A DNA stretch of 64,000 nt from Chitinophaga eiseniae (lineage in GTDB: Bacteria; Bacteroidota; Bacteroidia; Chitinophagales; Chitinophagaceae). Within the stretch, counting starts at the first letter, position 1. Every line of letters begins with the position of its first letter. Below are positions 40,332-48,105 of this stretch, in pieces. The DNA lies in contig NZ_FUWZ01000001.1 in assembly GCF_900167135.1 (NCBI RefSeq), positions 248,001 to 312,000 of the forward strand, given 5' to 3'. The notes beneath the pieces were generated by a model, which saw nothing but the letters and a program-made list of their open reading frames with translations, was not told the origin of the DNA and did not search any database. A program made the translations under genes and the position numbers.

Positions 40332-43070
40332 ATGATTCGCATGATTCAAAGCACAAGTGCCGCACACGCGCAGGCTTACTATACGTCCGCTCTCTCACCG
40401 TCCGACTATTACACCTCCGATCAAGAGCTTCCCGGCAAATTTGCCGGAAAGCTGGCGGCGCGGCTGGGTCTTACGGGGGATGTGACGAAAGAGGCGTTTT
40501 TCGCACTGACGGAAAACCGCAATCCAGTGACAGGCAAAGCACTGACGCCTGTCACCAAAGAAAACAGGACGATCGGTTACGATATAAATTTTCACGCAAG
40601 TAAAAGTGTATCAATTCTTTATGCCCTATCAAAGGACGATCATATCTTGAAAGCATTCGAGCAATCGGTATTTGAAACGATGCAGGAGATTGAAGCCGAT
40701 GCGCAGACCCGTGTTCGTATAGGCGGTGCCGATACGGATCGAAAAACGGGTGAATTGCTGTGGGCCGGGTTTACCCATCAAACGGCGCGGCCTGTCGATG
40801 GATCATTGCCAGATGTTCATCTCCATCATCATGCATTTTGTATCAATGCCACGTTTGATGAGGTGGAAAACAAAGTGAAGGCTTGCCAGTTTCGCGAGAT
40901 ACAGCGCGACATGCCGTACTATCAGGCACGGTTCCATAAACGGTTGGCCGATAAATTACAGGAATTAAACTATCAGGTGCGTAAAACTGACAAAGCCTTT
41001 GAGATCGACGGCGTGCCGAAAGAAATCATCGCGCATTTTTCAAAACGCACCAATCAGATCGGACAGATTGCCAAAGAAAAAGGTATCACGGATGCTAGAA
41101 AGCTGGACGAGCTAGGCGCACGTACCCGCGCCGCCAAGCAGCAAGGTCACACCATGGCCGAACTGAAAGCGGCATGGAAACAGGAGATGCGGGCGCTCAC
41201 GGCTGAACTAAGCGACGATTTTGATAAGGCGCTGCGCTTTGCGCAGGTGGAGGCATCCCGAACACCGGAGCCGGAGCAAAGCGTACGCCATAGTATCCGG
41301 CACCATTTTGAAAGGGTATCTGTATTCCCAGAGCGGCGTTTATTGGCAACGGCCTATCACCATGCTATCGGCAACAGCTCAACCACATTGGATCATATCA
41401 CCGACCATTTTCAGAAAGACGATCAAATCATCCGTGTCGAGGATCGGGGCCGCCGGATGGTCTGCACCACTGTGGACGTGTTGGAAGAAGAACGCCGAAT
41501 GGTGACTCTCGCCCGTGCTGGTCAAGGACAACTGACACCGCTTTACCGTGATGCACCTGTTTTGAATTTGGATGGTCAGCAGGCGGCGGCTTCTTATATT
41601 CTCACAACCACTAACCGCACCAGTATTATTCGGGGCGTTGCTGGCGCTGGTAAGACCACGCTTTTAAAAGAGCTTGTTCCTTGCATTGAAAAAGCGGGTA
41701 AGCAAGTGACGATCATTGCACCCTCCGCCGACGCTTCGCGTGGCACATTGCGGGATCAAGGCTTTAAAGATACTGATACCGTTTCACTGCTTTTGTCCAA
41801 TAAGGATATGCAAGCAAAACTTGCTGACCAGGTGTTGATTGTTGATGAAGCGGGAATGCTCGGCACCGGACAAGCGTTACATTTACTGGAAGTTGCCACC
41901 GAACAAAACGCACAAGTCATCTTTGTCGGTGATACGCGCCAGCATAGCGCCGTCACAAGAGGCGATGCCCTGCGTATTCTCAATACGGTTGGCGGCATTC
42001 AGACGGCGGAAGTGGATAAGATTTATCGGCAAAAGAATGTCGATTACCGCGCTGCTGTTGAGTTTCTTTCGCAAGGCAAAGCGCGTGATGGTTTTGAAAA
42101 ACTGGACAGTATCGGCGCGATAAAAGACTGCGATCCGTTGTCACCGCATACGGAACTGGCAAAGGACTATGTCGCCGCTTTGAAAATTGGAAAATCCGCC
42201 CTGGTGATTTCTCCCACCCGTCAGGAAGGGGAGAAGGTAACAGCCTCTATTCGCTCCGCCCTGCGTGAGGTGGGATTACTCGGCAAACGGGATCATGCCG
42301 TGTCAAAACTTTCCAATCTCAATTTCACGGAAGCGCAACGGGCCGACTGGCGCAATTACAAAGAAGGACAGGTTATTCAGTTTTCCCAGAATGTGCCGGG
42401 AGCCAAGAAAGGCTCGCAATGGTCGGTCAAAACCGCCGACGATAAAGCCGTCACCCTTGAAAATACCGATGGGAAAGCGTTGTCTCTTCCCTGTGACCGT
42501 GCGCAGCACTTCGCCGTGTTTCAGAAGGAAGAGCTTTCTCTGGCTAAGGGTGATGTTATCCGTATCACGCATAATAGCTTTGATAAACAGGATAAGCGCC
42601 TGGATAACGCGACGATGCTGGAAGTCGTGTCGGTCAGTGATAAAGGCGATATCTTGCTGCGCAATACCGCCAGTAAAGTATCTTATAAGCTGGGAAAAGA
42701 ATTCGGGCATCTCGAACATGCGCACTGCATAACCTCCCACGGTAGCCAGGGGAAAACCGTTGATAGGGTTTTTATCGCGCAGAATGCTGCCACATTTCCG
42801 GCAACCGATTTAAAACAGTTTTATGTGTCCGTCTCACGGGGCCGCGAAGCCGTTACCGTCTATACGGATGATAAAACAGCCTTGTTGGAACATGCATCTG
42901 ACATGGGTGACCGCCAATCGGCTTTAGAGCTTCTTGCTGCGAAAGACCTGCATATTGAACACGCCCTTCAACAGGAACGCGCCACCGCCCATCTCTTGCA
43001 ACAAGAAAAGAACATCGAAAAATCCATCTCACCTGAAAAGCACCGGATCGATTATGAGCTTGAACTTTAA
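40332..43070 (+). CDS. MobF (TrwC/TraI-type) relaxase-helicase
   Basis: The 912-residue protein has a TrwC relaxase domain (about 1-300): Tyr pairs at 16-17 and 26-27, GYDINFHASKSVSILYAL, and the metal-binding LHHHAFCINAT near 163. A helicase follows: Walker A GVAGAGKTTLL near 435, Walker B VLIVDEAGMLG near 500, and FYVSVSRGREAVTVYTD near 835. It nicks oriT, stays bound to the 5' end and unwinds the strand. MobF is more common in Proteobacteria and Actinobacteria; it is less usual in Bacteroidota. It overlaps the next gene by 17 bp. Confidence 0.92.
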   Translation: MIRMIQSTSAAHAQAYYTSALSPSDYYTSDQELPGKFAGKLAARLGLTGDVTKEAFFALTENRNPVTGKALTPVTKENRTIGYDINFHASKSVSILYALSKDDHILKAFEQSVFETMQEIEADAQTRVRIGGADTDRKTGELLWAGFTHQTARPVDGSLPDVHLHHHAFCINATFDEVENKVKACQFREIQRDMPYYQARFHKRLADKLQELNYQVRKTDKAFEIDGVPKEIIAHFSKRTNQIGQIAKEKGITDARKLDELGARTRAAKQQGHTMAELKAAWKQEMRALTAELSDDFDKALRFAQVEASRTPEPEQSVRHSIRHHFERVSVFPERRLLATAYHHAIGNSSTTLDHITDHFQKDDQIIRVEDRGRRMVCTTVDVLEEERRMVTLARAGQGQLTPLYRDAPVLNLDGQQAAASYILTTTNRTSIIRGVAGAGKTTLLKELVPCIEKAGKQVTIIAPSADASRGTLRDQGFKDTDTVSLLLSNKDMQAKLADQVLIVDEAGMLGTGQALHLLEVATEQNAQVIFVGDTRQHSAVTRGDALRILNTVGGIQTAEVDKIYRQKNVDYRAAVEFLSQGKARDGFEKLDSIGAIKDCDPLSPHTELAKDYVAALKIGKSALVISPTRQEGEKVTASIRSALREVGLLGKRDHAVSKLSNLNFTEAQRADWRNYKEGQVIQFSQNVPGAKKGSQWSVKTADDKAVTLENTDGKALSLPCDRAQHFAVFQKEELSLAKGDVIRITHNSFDKQDKRLDNATMLEVVSVSDKGDILLRNTASKVSYKLGKEFGHLEHAHCITSHGSQGKTVDRVFIAQNAATFPATDLKQFYVSVSRGREAVTVYTDDKTALLEHASDMGDRQSALELLAAKDLHIEHALQQERATAHLLQQEKNIEKSISPEKHRIDYELEL

Positions 43071-43434
43071 ATTGCGCTTAGATGAACTTGAAGAGAATGA
43101 TCCTACCAAAAAACAATCTGCTCCCCCCGAAGATGAATCCTATTTGACGCATAGCCATGTGCGCAACGTCAATTTCGTTTTGCTGGATGGGAACATGATC
43201 TTTCTCAACTACGGGTATCTGGTCAGTGGCTGTTATCAGGTGCAGGAAAACCGGATCATCCTTGCTTTTACGTCCGATAAAATCACCCTGACGGGCATTT
43301 ATCTAAAGCCGCTTTATTACGATCTGATGTTGCATTTGCCGCGTCAGATTGTGGCCCAAGATGCCCGCTATAACGCCGCTGCGCCAAAAGACACGCCCAT
43401 CGTTAACGATATAACCGTCAAAGAAAATGGTTAG
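43054..43434 (+). CDS. hypothetical protein coupled to the relaxase gene
   Basis: A 126-residue protein with an acidic N-terminus (LRLDELEENDPTKKQSAPPE) and a beta-rich core (VRNVNFVLLDGNMIFLNYGY, IILAFTSDKITLTGIYLKPL). It starts inside the relaxase gene end and overlaps the following gene by 8 bp, so the cluster is translationally coupled. Function unknown. Confidence 0.65.
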   Translation: MSLNFKLRLDELEENDPTKKQSAPPEDESYLTHSHVRNVNFVLLDGNMIFLNYGYLVSGCYQVQENRIILAFTSDKITLTGIYLKPLYYDLMLHLPRQIVAQDARYNAAAPKDTPIVNDITVKENG

Positions 43435-43591
43435 AGGCAACAAAATAAAAGATGTCCGGCTCACGGTGCAGGAAGTCGATCAGTACGACGATTTCAAAGG
43501 TTTGTCGCCGGATCAAAAAGAACGGCTGATTACGCTCGTCTATGAAGTTTCACGCGCATTATACAAAAGCTATGAGGGAAAACATGACTGA
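43427..43591 (+). CDS. 54-residue protein coupled to the recombinase gene
   Basis: The frame reads MVRGNKIKDVRLTVQEVDQY, then a helix (GLSPDQKERLITLVYEVSRA) and ends KHD. Its ends overlap the neighbouring genes by 8 bp on each side (ATGGTTAG and ATGACTGA). The tight coupling to the recombinase suggests a partner such as a directionality factor, which is a guess. Confidence 0.55.
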   Translation: MVRGNKIKDVRLTVQEVDQYDDFKGLSPDQKERLITLVYEVSRALYKSYEGKHD

Positions 43592-45236
43592 CATGGAATA
43601 TTTCAAACGGTTCGTACCAAAAAAAGACGAAGACACGAAAAAGAATTTTTCCGTATGGTCGTATACACGCGTATCGTCTAAAGAGCAATTTGACAAAAAT
43701 TCGTCGATTGAAAATCAAATTGAAGCGAACCGCCGCTATGCGAAGCTGAATAACTATGAGATTACCGAAGAATTTGGCGGTACCTACGAAAGTGCCAAAA
43801 AAGACGACTTCAGGCCTGAATTTAAGCGCTTGATTGAAAAAGTAGAGAAAAGCCGCAATCGCCCCTTTGCCATTCTTTTATTCAAGATGTCGCGCTTCTC
43901 CCGTTCGGGGGCCTCCGCTATCGGTCTAGTCGATCGCTTGGTTAAAGAACTAGGCGTGCATTTGATCGAAGTGTCTTCCGGCCACTCAACGCTGACACCG
44001 CGCGGTGAAATGGCGATCATAGACAGCCTTTCACATGCGAAAAAAGAAAATCTGGAACGTCTGGAAATCATTGTCCCTTTTATGCAGGCCAGTCTGCGCA
44101 GTGGCAAACGTTTCGGCATTTGTCCGGTGGGGTATGACCATTACGGCCCGCGTGTTCAGAATGAAAAGTTTTTCGCCAAACACCAACGCATCGAAATTAA
44201 TAAAGACGGCGAGCTTCTAAAAGAAGCCTGGCAATGGAAACTATCCGGCCATTATAGCGATGCGCAAATCCTCGGTAGACTTGCGTTAAGAGGCTTGCAC
44301 CTGCTCCCGCAAAAGCTTTCCAAAATCTGGCGCAATCCTTTTTACTGCGGTGTGTTGGTATCAAAAATGATCGATGAGCCGGTAAAGGGTAAATGGCAGC
44401 CCCTTGTAACGCAAGATGAATTTATCAAGGTTCAGCAGATTTTAGAAGGTAATCCCGTGGGCTATCAGCATAATAAAGAGGAAATCATGCGCCCCTTAAC
44501 CCGCCTTGTAAAGTGCAGCGATTGCAAGGGGTATTTGGTGGGCTATCGGATCAAGAAAGAGAAAAACGATTTACATTATTATCGCTGCTCGAAATGCCGT
44601 GGCGTAAGCGTCAATGCGTTTACCACGCCCAGAGCCAAGCGGAAAGGCGCGAATGATCTTTTCCTTGATTTCCTCGACAACTTCACCTTGCCCCCGGCTG
44701 TTGCGCCGCTTGTCAAAGTACAGCTTACAAAATTGTATGAGCATTTTAATGATGTCGGCACCGATGATGACGCACTGAAAGAGCAAGTCGCTAAACTAGA
44801 AAAGGAATTAAAAGACCTGAAAATTCGTCATGGTTTGGGTAAGATCGACAAAGAGACCTATGATCTGGCCCATGAGCATTTAAACAAAGAGATGCAGGCA
44901 ATCAACAAAGAATTGAGCAACGTGCCGCCGACGATATCTAACCTTGAAAAACTGCTTACAACTTCTCTGGAAAAGTTACAGAACCTGCGTCAGATATGGG
45001 TTGCGGGGGATTTGGACAGCAAGCGGCGATTGCATCGAACGATTTTCCCGGATGGTATTTATTATGATGTGAAAAAACACTGTTATCTAACCGAAAAAAT
45101 AAATGAGTTTGTCCGCGTAAGTGCTGAACTGGCGCAGCTTTCGCCAGAAAAAGAAAAAGGGAATTTCCAAGATTTCCTTGAAAATTCCCTTTCTGTAGCG
45201 AGATCGGGACTTGAACCCGAGACCTCAGGGTTATGA
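43584..45236 (+). CDS. large serine recombinase (integrase) ending inside tRNA-Met
   Basis: The 550-residue protein has a resolvase domain (catalytic Ser31 in YTRVSSKEQF), a recombinase domain, a zinc ribbon at about 310-338 (CSDCKGYLVG, YYRCSKC) and a coiled coil (about 400-445). The start at 43584 follows AGGG and the 8-bp coupling overlap; a start at 43542 is less likely. It reads across att copy 4 into the antisense strand of tRNA-Met, so its last 13 residues (VARSGLEPETSGL) and stop are tRNA-derived. The left ends of the islands encode an alternative tail. It is the best candidate for the enzyme that built the array. Confidence 0.9.
   Translation: MTDMEYFKRFVPKKDEDTKKNFSVWSYTRVSSKEQFDKNSSIENQIEANRRYAKLNNYEITEEFGGTYESAKKDDFRPEFKRLIEKVEKSRNRPFAILLFKMSRFSRSGASAIGLVDRLVKELGVHLIEVSSGHSTLTPRGEMAIIDSLSHAKKENLERLEIIVPFMQASLRSGKRFGICPVGYDHYGPRVQNEKFFAKHQRIEINKDGELLKEAWQWKLSGHYSDAQILGRLALRGLHLLPQKLSKIWRNPFYCGVLVSKMIDEPVKGKWQPLVTQDEFIKVQQILEGNPVGYQHNKEEIMRPLTRLVKCSDCKGYLVGYRIKKEKNDLHYYRCSKCRGVSVNAFTTPRAKRKGANDLFLDFLDNFTLPPAVAPLVKVQLTKLYEHFNDVGTDDDALKEQVAKLEKELKDLKIRHGLGKIDKETYDLAHEHLNKEMQAINKELSNVPPTISNLEKLLTTSLEKLQNLRQIWVAGDLDSKRRLHRTIFPDGIYYDVKKHCYLTEKINEFVRVSAELAQLSPEKEKGNFQDFLENSLSVARSGLEPETSGL
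45157..45192 (-). terminator. element-borne terminator for tRNA-Met
   Basis: A 16-bp stem of AAAGGGAATTTCCAAG with CTTGAAAATTCCCTTT lies 3 bp beyond the tRNA 3' end. On the minus strand it is followed by a T-rich run. It also forms recombinase codons about 522-534, so coding sequence and terminator share the same bases. Confidence 0.65.
45195..45203. repeat. att core copy 4 (right end of island C, in the tRNA)
   Basis: GTAGCGAGA; bases 45196-45203 are the 3' end of the tRNA-Met gene. The element restores the tRNA end exactly. Confidence 0.85.
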
Positions 45237-45269
45237 ATCCTGTGCTCTAACCACCTGAGCTACCTCGCC
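45196..45269 (-). tRNA. tRNA-Met (CAT anticodon)
   Basis: The minus strand folds as a 74-base tRNA: acceptor GGCGAGG with TCTCGCT and discriminator A, U8, D-stem GCTC/GAGC, anticodon loop TTCATAA, T-arm TCGGG/CCCGA with TTCAAGT. CCA is not encoded. The anticodon stem CAGGA/CCCTG has an A-C mismatch next to the loop (31-39), where A-T is usual. This is the integration target of the islands. Initiator type is unlikely because the acceptor begins G-U paired and the anticodon stem lacks three G-C pairs; it could be elongator Met or a lysidine-modified Ile. Confidence 0.92.
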
Positions 45270-45360
45270 ATTTCCTGTCTGTCTTGAACATTCATTCTCA
45301 AAACGGGAGTGCAAAGATAACGGCTTATAAATGAAAATTCAAAATGTACAGCTCGTTTTT

Positions 45361-47928
45361 TTACAAATTTTTTTCCCCGTCCTCGGGATATACCCCGGAT
45401 GGCGCTTCCTTATTGGCTTTCCATTTGTTCAGCACGGCTTCGTCGACGGTACGGATATGCAGGTCCCGTTGTGGGAAAGGCAGTTCTATACCGGCTTCAT
45501 TGAGGGCGTCGTAGATGAAAGTGAGTACTTTACTTTGTAATGTCCCGGCGTTGCCCAGGTCGGAGATCCAGAAATACACCTGGAAGGTGACCGCGTTATC
45601 CCCGAACTGCGACAGCTGTACGATGGGCTCGGGGTTGGTGAGAATACCTTCCTGGTCAACGAAAGCGCGCTTGATAATATCGGTCACCTGGGTGATGTTG
45701 CTGCCGTAGCCAACGCCCAGCACGAAGTTAACACGACGGATACGGTTGGTCATCGTCCAGTTGATCAGTTGTTGGGAGATGAGGTCGGCGTTGGGCACTA
45801 CCACGGTGGAACCGTCGTAGGCAGCGATCTTACTGGAGCGGATACCGATTTCTTTGACCACGCCGGAGCGTGTCCCCAGCTCTATCACATCGCCGACTTC
45901 AATCGGTTTTTCGAAGGCGAGGATAATGCCGGACACCAGGTTGTTGACGATATTCTGCAGGCCGAAACCGATGCCCACGCTGAGGGCGCCGATCACGATG
46001 GTGATTTTGTCCATGGGGATGCCGGAGGCGGCGAAAGCCAGCAGGATACCACCGGCCAGCACGGCAAGGCGCAGCAGCAGGAGCGTGGAGCCGAAGCGGG
46101 GTTTGGGGGTAGGACTGGTACTCTGACCGGTATTGCCGAACATATAGGCGATCAGCTGGGAGGCGACAAAAGCGACCCAGATAACCAGCACAAAGATGAT
46201 CACACTGCTGAAAGTGAAGTCGGAATTGCCGATATGGCGGGTGGTGGACAGCAGCTCGGTGACTACCTCGTAGATGGCGTCATACAGGTAGAGGTTGCGC
46301 GCAATAATAACAAGCCACCCCACAAAAGCCAGCACGGTCAGGAAGGTTTTCAGCTTCGTCTGCACATCCTGGTAGTCCATGAACGAGATGAAAGTACTGG
46401 AGTTTTTATTGGCTTCTACCTGTAGAAAAACCGCTTCCAGCAATATCTTCACGAGCACGTAGAGGTTCATGGCCAGAACGGTGTTTACCACGGCGCTGGA
46501 CCCGAATATCTTGGCACTGCCTACCCGCGCAAATATCACCAGCAGCATGGAGAAAACGCTCGTGGCAATAAACAGCTTGATGGTAGGCGCCGTGTATTTA
46601 GGATGGGCGAAGGTGGTCAGCGACGTTTCTTTGAGCAGCCGGAAACCCAGCGCTATACAGAGGCCGGCGCAGATCATCAGCCCCCATTGTTCGGCGTAGG
46701 TTACCTCTATCAACAGGTTGTTGATGCAATACATAAAGAGCAGCGCCATCAGCATCAGCCAATAACGGTAGAGGGTCTTGGGGAAATGGGCGCGGAAAAG
46801 CCAGGTGAGGGCGATCATGGTCAGCCCCCAGATAATTTCGGTGTACAGGATAGGGTACCGTACGGAAAATACGGATGACAGCGTCGTTACAAAAATCACG
46901 GTGCTGGCCACCGGATGCCGGTATACATACTGCGCATGTTGCAGGATGGCCTCGCCCTCCTGTTCCGGGTGGTTGCGCCGGATACGCCGTACATTGGCAT
47001 GTACCCACCAGGCAAACAACGAGGCCAGCACGATCCATACAATGAAAATAGGCCACTGGATAGAAAAAAAGATGCTCAGCACCCGGGTGCTTTTGTGCAA
47101 CGATCGTTTAAACACCGGGAAGAACTCCAGCGGATTGATACTGTCGCGGTGCGGCTTCCAGATGTACCGGTAGTCCCGGGAGAACATATTGGCGGAGAAC
47201 TGCTCCAGCTGGTAGTTGCTGTCTTCCAGCAGGTTGGACACGTCGATGTACCTGTTGGCGATCTTATTCTGCAGCAATCCTATTTTGACAAGGCTCACTT
47301 TATTGGCGCTGTCGACTGACCGGTACTTTTTGATCAGGCGGGTAAGCTGACCGATATAAAAACCATACAGCTCATCTTCTGCGGGAATATTGCGCATAGA
47401 GGTGTCCCGCCGCAGGGAGTGGAGGGTGTCGTTAATAGCTACCAGGGAGTTGTAATAGGAGAAGAGATTGTTCTGCCACCCCCCCAGCTTACGCTGTAGC
47501 TGTTCCAGCATCACCTTGTTGGTGTAAATGTCATTGATGTTGGGGGTCCGGTCCTGCCCGGCAATATTCTCTTTTATAAGGGCGAGAGAGGTGTCCACGA
47601 GCGGTACTTCCCGGGTGATATTCAGGGTGTCAAATCCGCGCCGCAGACTGCTCATCAGCTGGTTGAGCAGCAGGGTGTACCCTTCTATCCTGTTGATGAT
47701 CACTGCTACCGCGGTGTCGGATTTCTTCATCTTCGAAGTGTCCTGCGCCAGCTTGTTGATGTTTTTACTGATGGTGGCGCTGTCTATCACCGCCATGTGA
47801 ATGGTGTCCGGGGGAGGGGTCTTCTTTTTGGTACGCTGCGCGGTTGCCGGCATAACAAGACATAGCCATAACAATGTCAGCAAAGGCCGACAAAAAACGC
47901 GCGATTTGGTGATAACCTGAATGGACAT
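45361..47928 (-). CDS. MscS-family mechanosensitive channel with long N-terminal part
   Basis: The 855-residue protein has a signal peptide, a periplasmic coiled part (about 30-270), many membrane helices (about 285-650) and an MscS core (GIGFGLQNIVNNLVSGIILA, with EVGDVIEL and AYDGSTVVVPNADLISQQL) at about 660-830. It is an MscK/YbdG-like large member that releases solutes on hypo-osmotic shock. It lies next to the tRNA-Met target, about 90 bp from it, and is the first host gene on that side. Confidence 0.9.
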   Translation of the reverse strand: MSIQVITKSRVFCRPLLTLLWLCLVMPATAQRTKKKTPPPDTIHMAVIDSATISKNINKLAQDTSKMKKSDTAVAVIINRIEGYTLLLNQLMSSLRRGFDTLNITREVPLVDTSLALIKENIAGQDRTPNINDIYTNKVMLEQLQRKLGGWQNNLFSYYNSLVAINDTLHSLRRDTSMRNIPAEDELYGFYIGQLTRLIKKYRSVDSANKVSLVKIGLLQNKIANRYIDVSNLLEDSNYQLEQFSANMFSRDYRYIWKPHRDSINPLEFFPVFKRSLHKSTRVLSIFFSIQWPIFIVWIVLASLFAWWVHANVRRIRRNHPEQEGEAILQHAQYVYRHPVASTVIFVTTLSSVFSVRYPILYTEIIWGLTMIALTWLFRAHFPKTLYRYWLMLMALLFMYCINNLLIEVTYAEQWGLMICAGLCIALGFRLLKETSLTTFAHPKYTAPTIKLFIATSVFSMLLVIFARVGSAKIFGSSAVVNTVLAMNLYVLVKILLEAVFLQVEANKNSSTFISFMDYQDVQTKLKTFLTVLAFVGWLVIIARNLYLYDAIYEVVTELLSTTRHIGNSDFTFSSVIIFVLVIWVAFVASQLIAYMFGNTGQSTSPTPKPRFGSTLLLLRLAVLAGGILLAFAASGIPMDKITIVIGALSVGIGFGLQNIVNNLVSGIILAFEKPIEVGDVIELGTRSGVVKEIGIRSSKIAAYDGSTVVVPNADLISQQLINWTMTNRIRRVNFVLGVGYGSNITQVTDIIKRAFVDQEGILTNPEPIVQLSQFGDNAVTFQVYFWISDLGNAGTLQSKVLTFIYDALNEAGIELPFPQRDLHIRTVDEAVLNKWKANKEAPSGVYPEDGEKNL

Positions 47929-48105
47929 ATGAATAATATGATATGGAACAGGAAGTTACGTCACTTTGAGGAACATTTTTTGTGCCTAAATGTTCTGGCC
48001 GTCAGAACTTTTCTTTTACCTGTCCGTTAACTTTTAGGGCAGAAGTCGGTGCTGTTTGCACAGCCGGTATTTCCGCAGTAATTTGTAGTACCCGAAACTT
48101 CGAAT

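Larger units (their letters stand above)
26423..45194. mobile_element. Island C: integrative mobilizable element in tRNA-Met
   Basis: The element runs from att copy 3 to att copy 4 in tRNA-Met, about 18.8 kb. Cargo nuclease, RadC, Toprim and small DNA-binding genes lie at the left; a tyrosine integrase and a resolvase in the middle; a VirD4-like coupling protein, a membrane protein, a MobF relaxase, two small genes and the large serine recombinase at the right. No type IV secretion channel genes are seen, so it is mobilizable rather than self-transmissible. Several genes have Shine-Dalgarno sequences and proteobacterial flavour, while others look native to Bacteroidota, pointing to a mosaic. 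Confidence 0.82.

Noticed and set aside
45331..46425. Plus-strand frames opposite the MscS channel gene
   Set aside because: The MscS signature is continuous on the minus strand; the plus frames are His/Asp-rich shadows.
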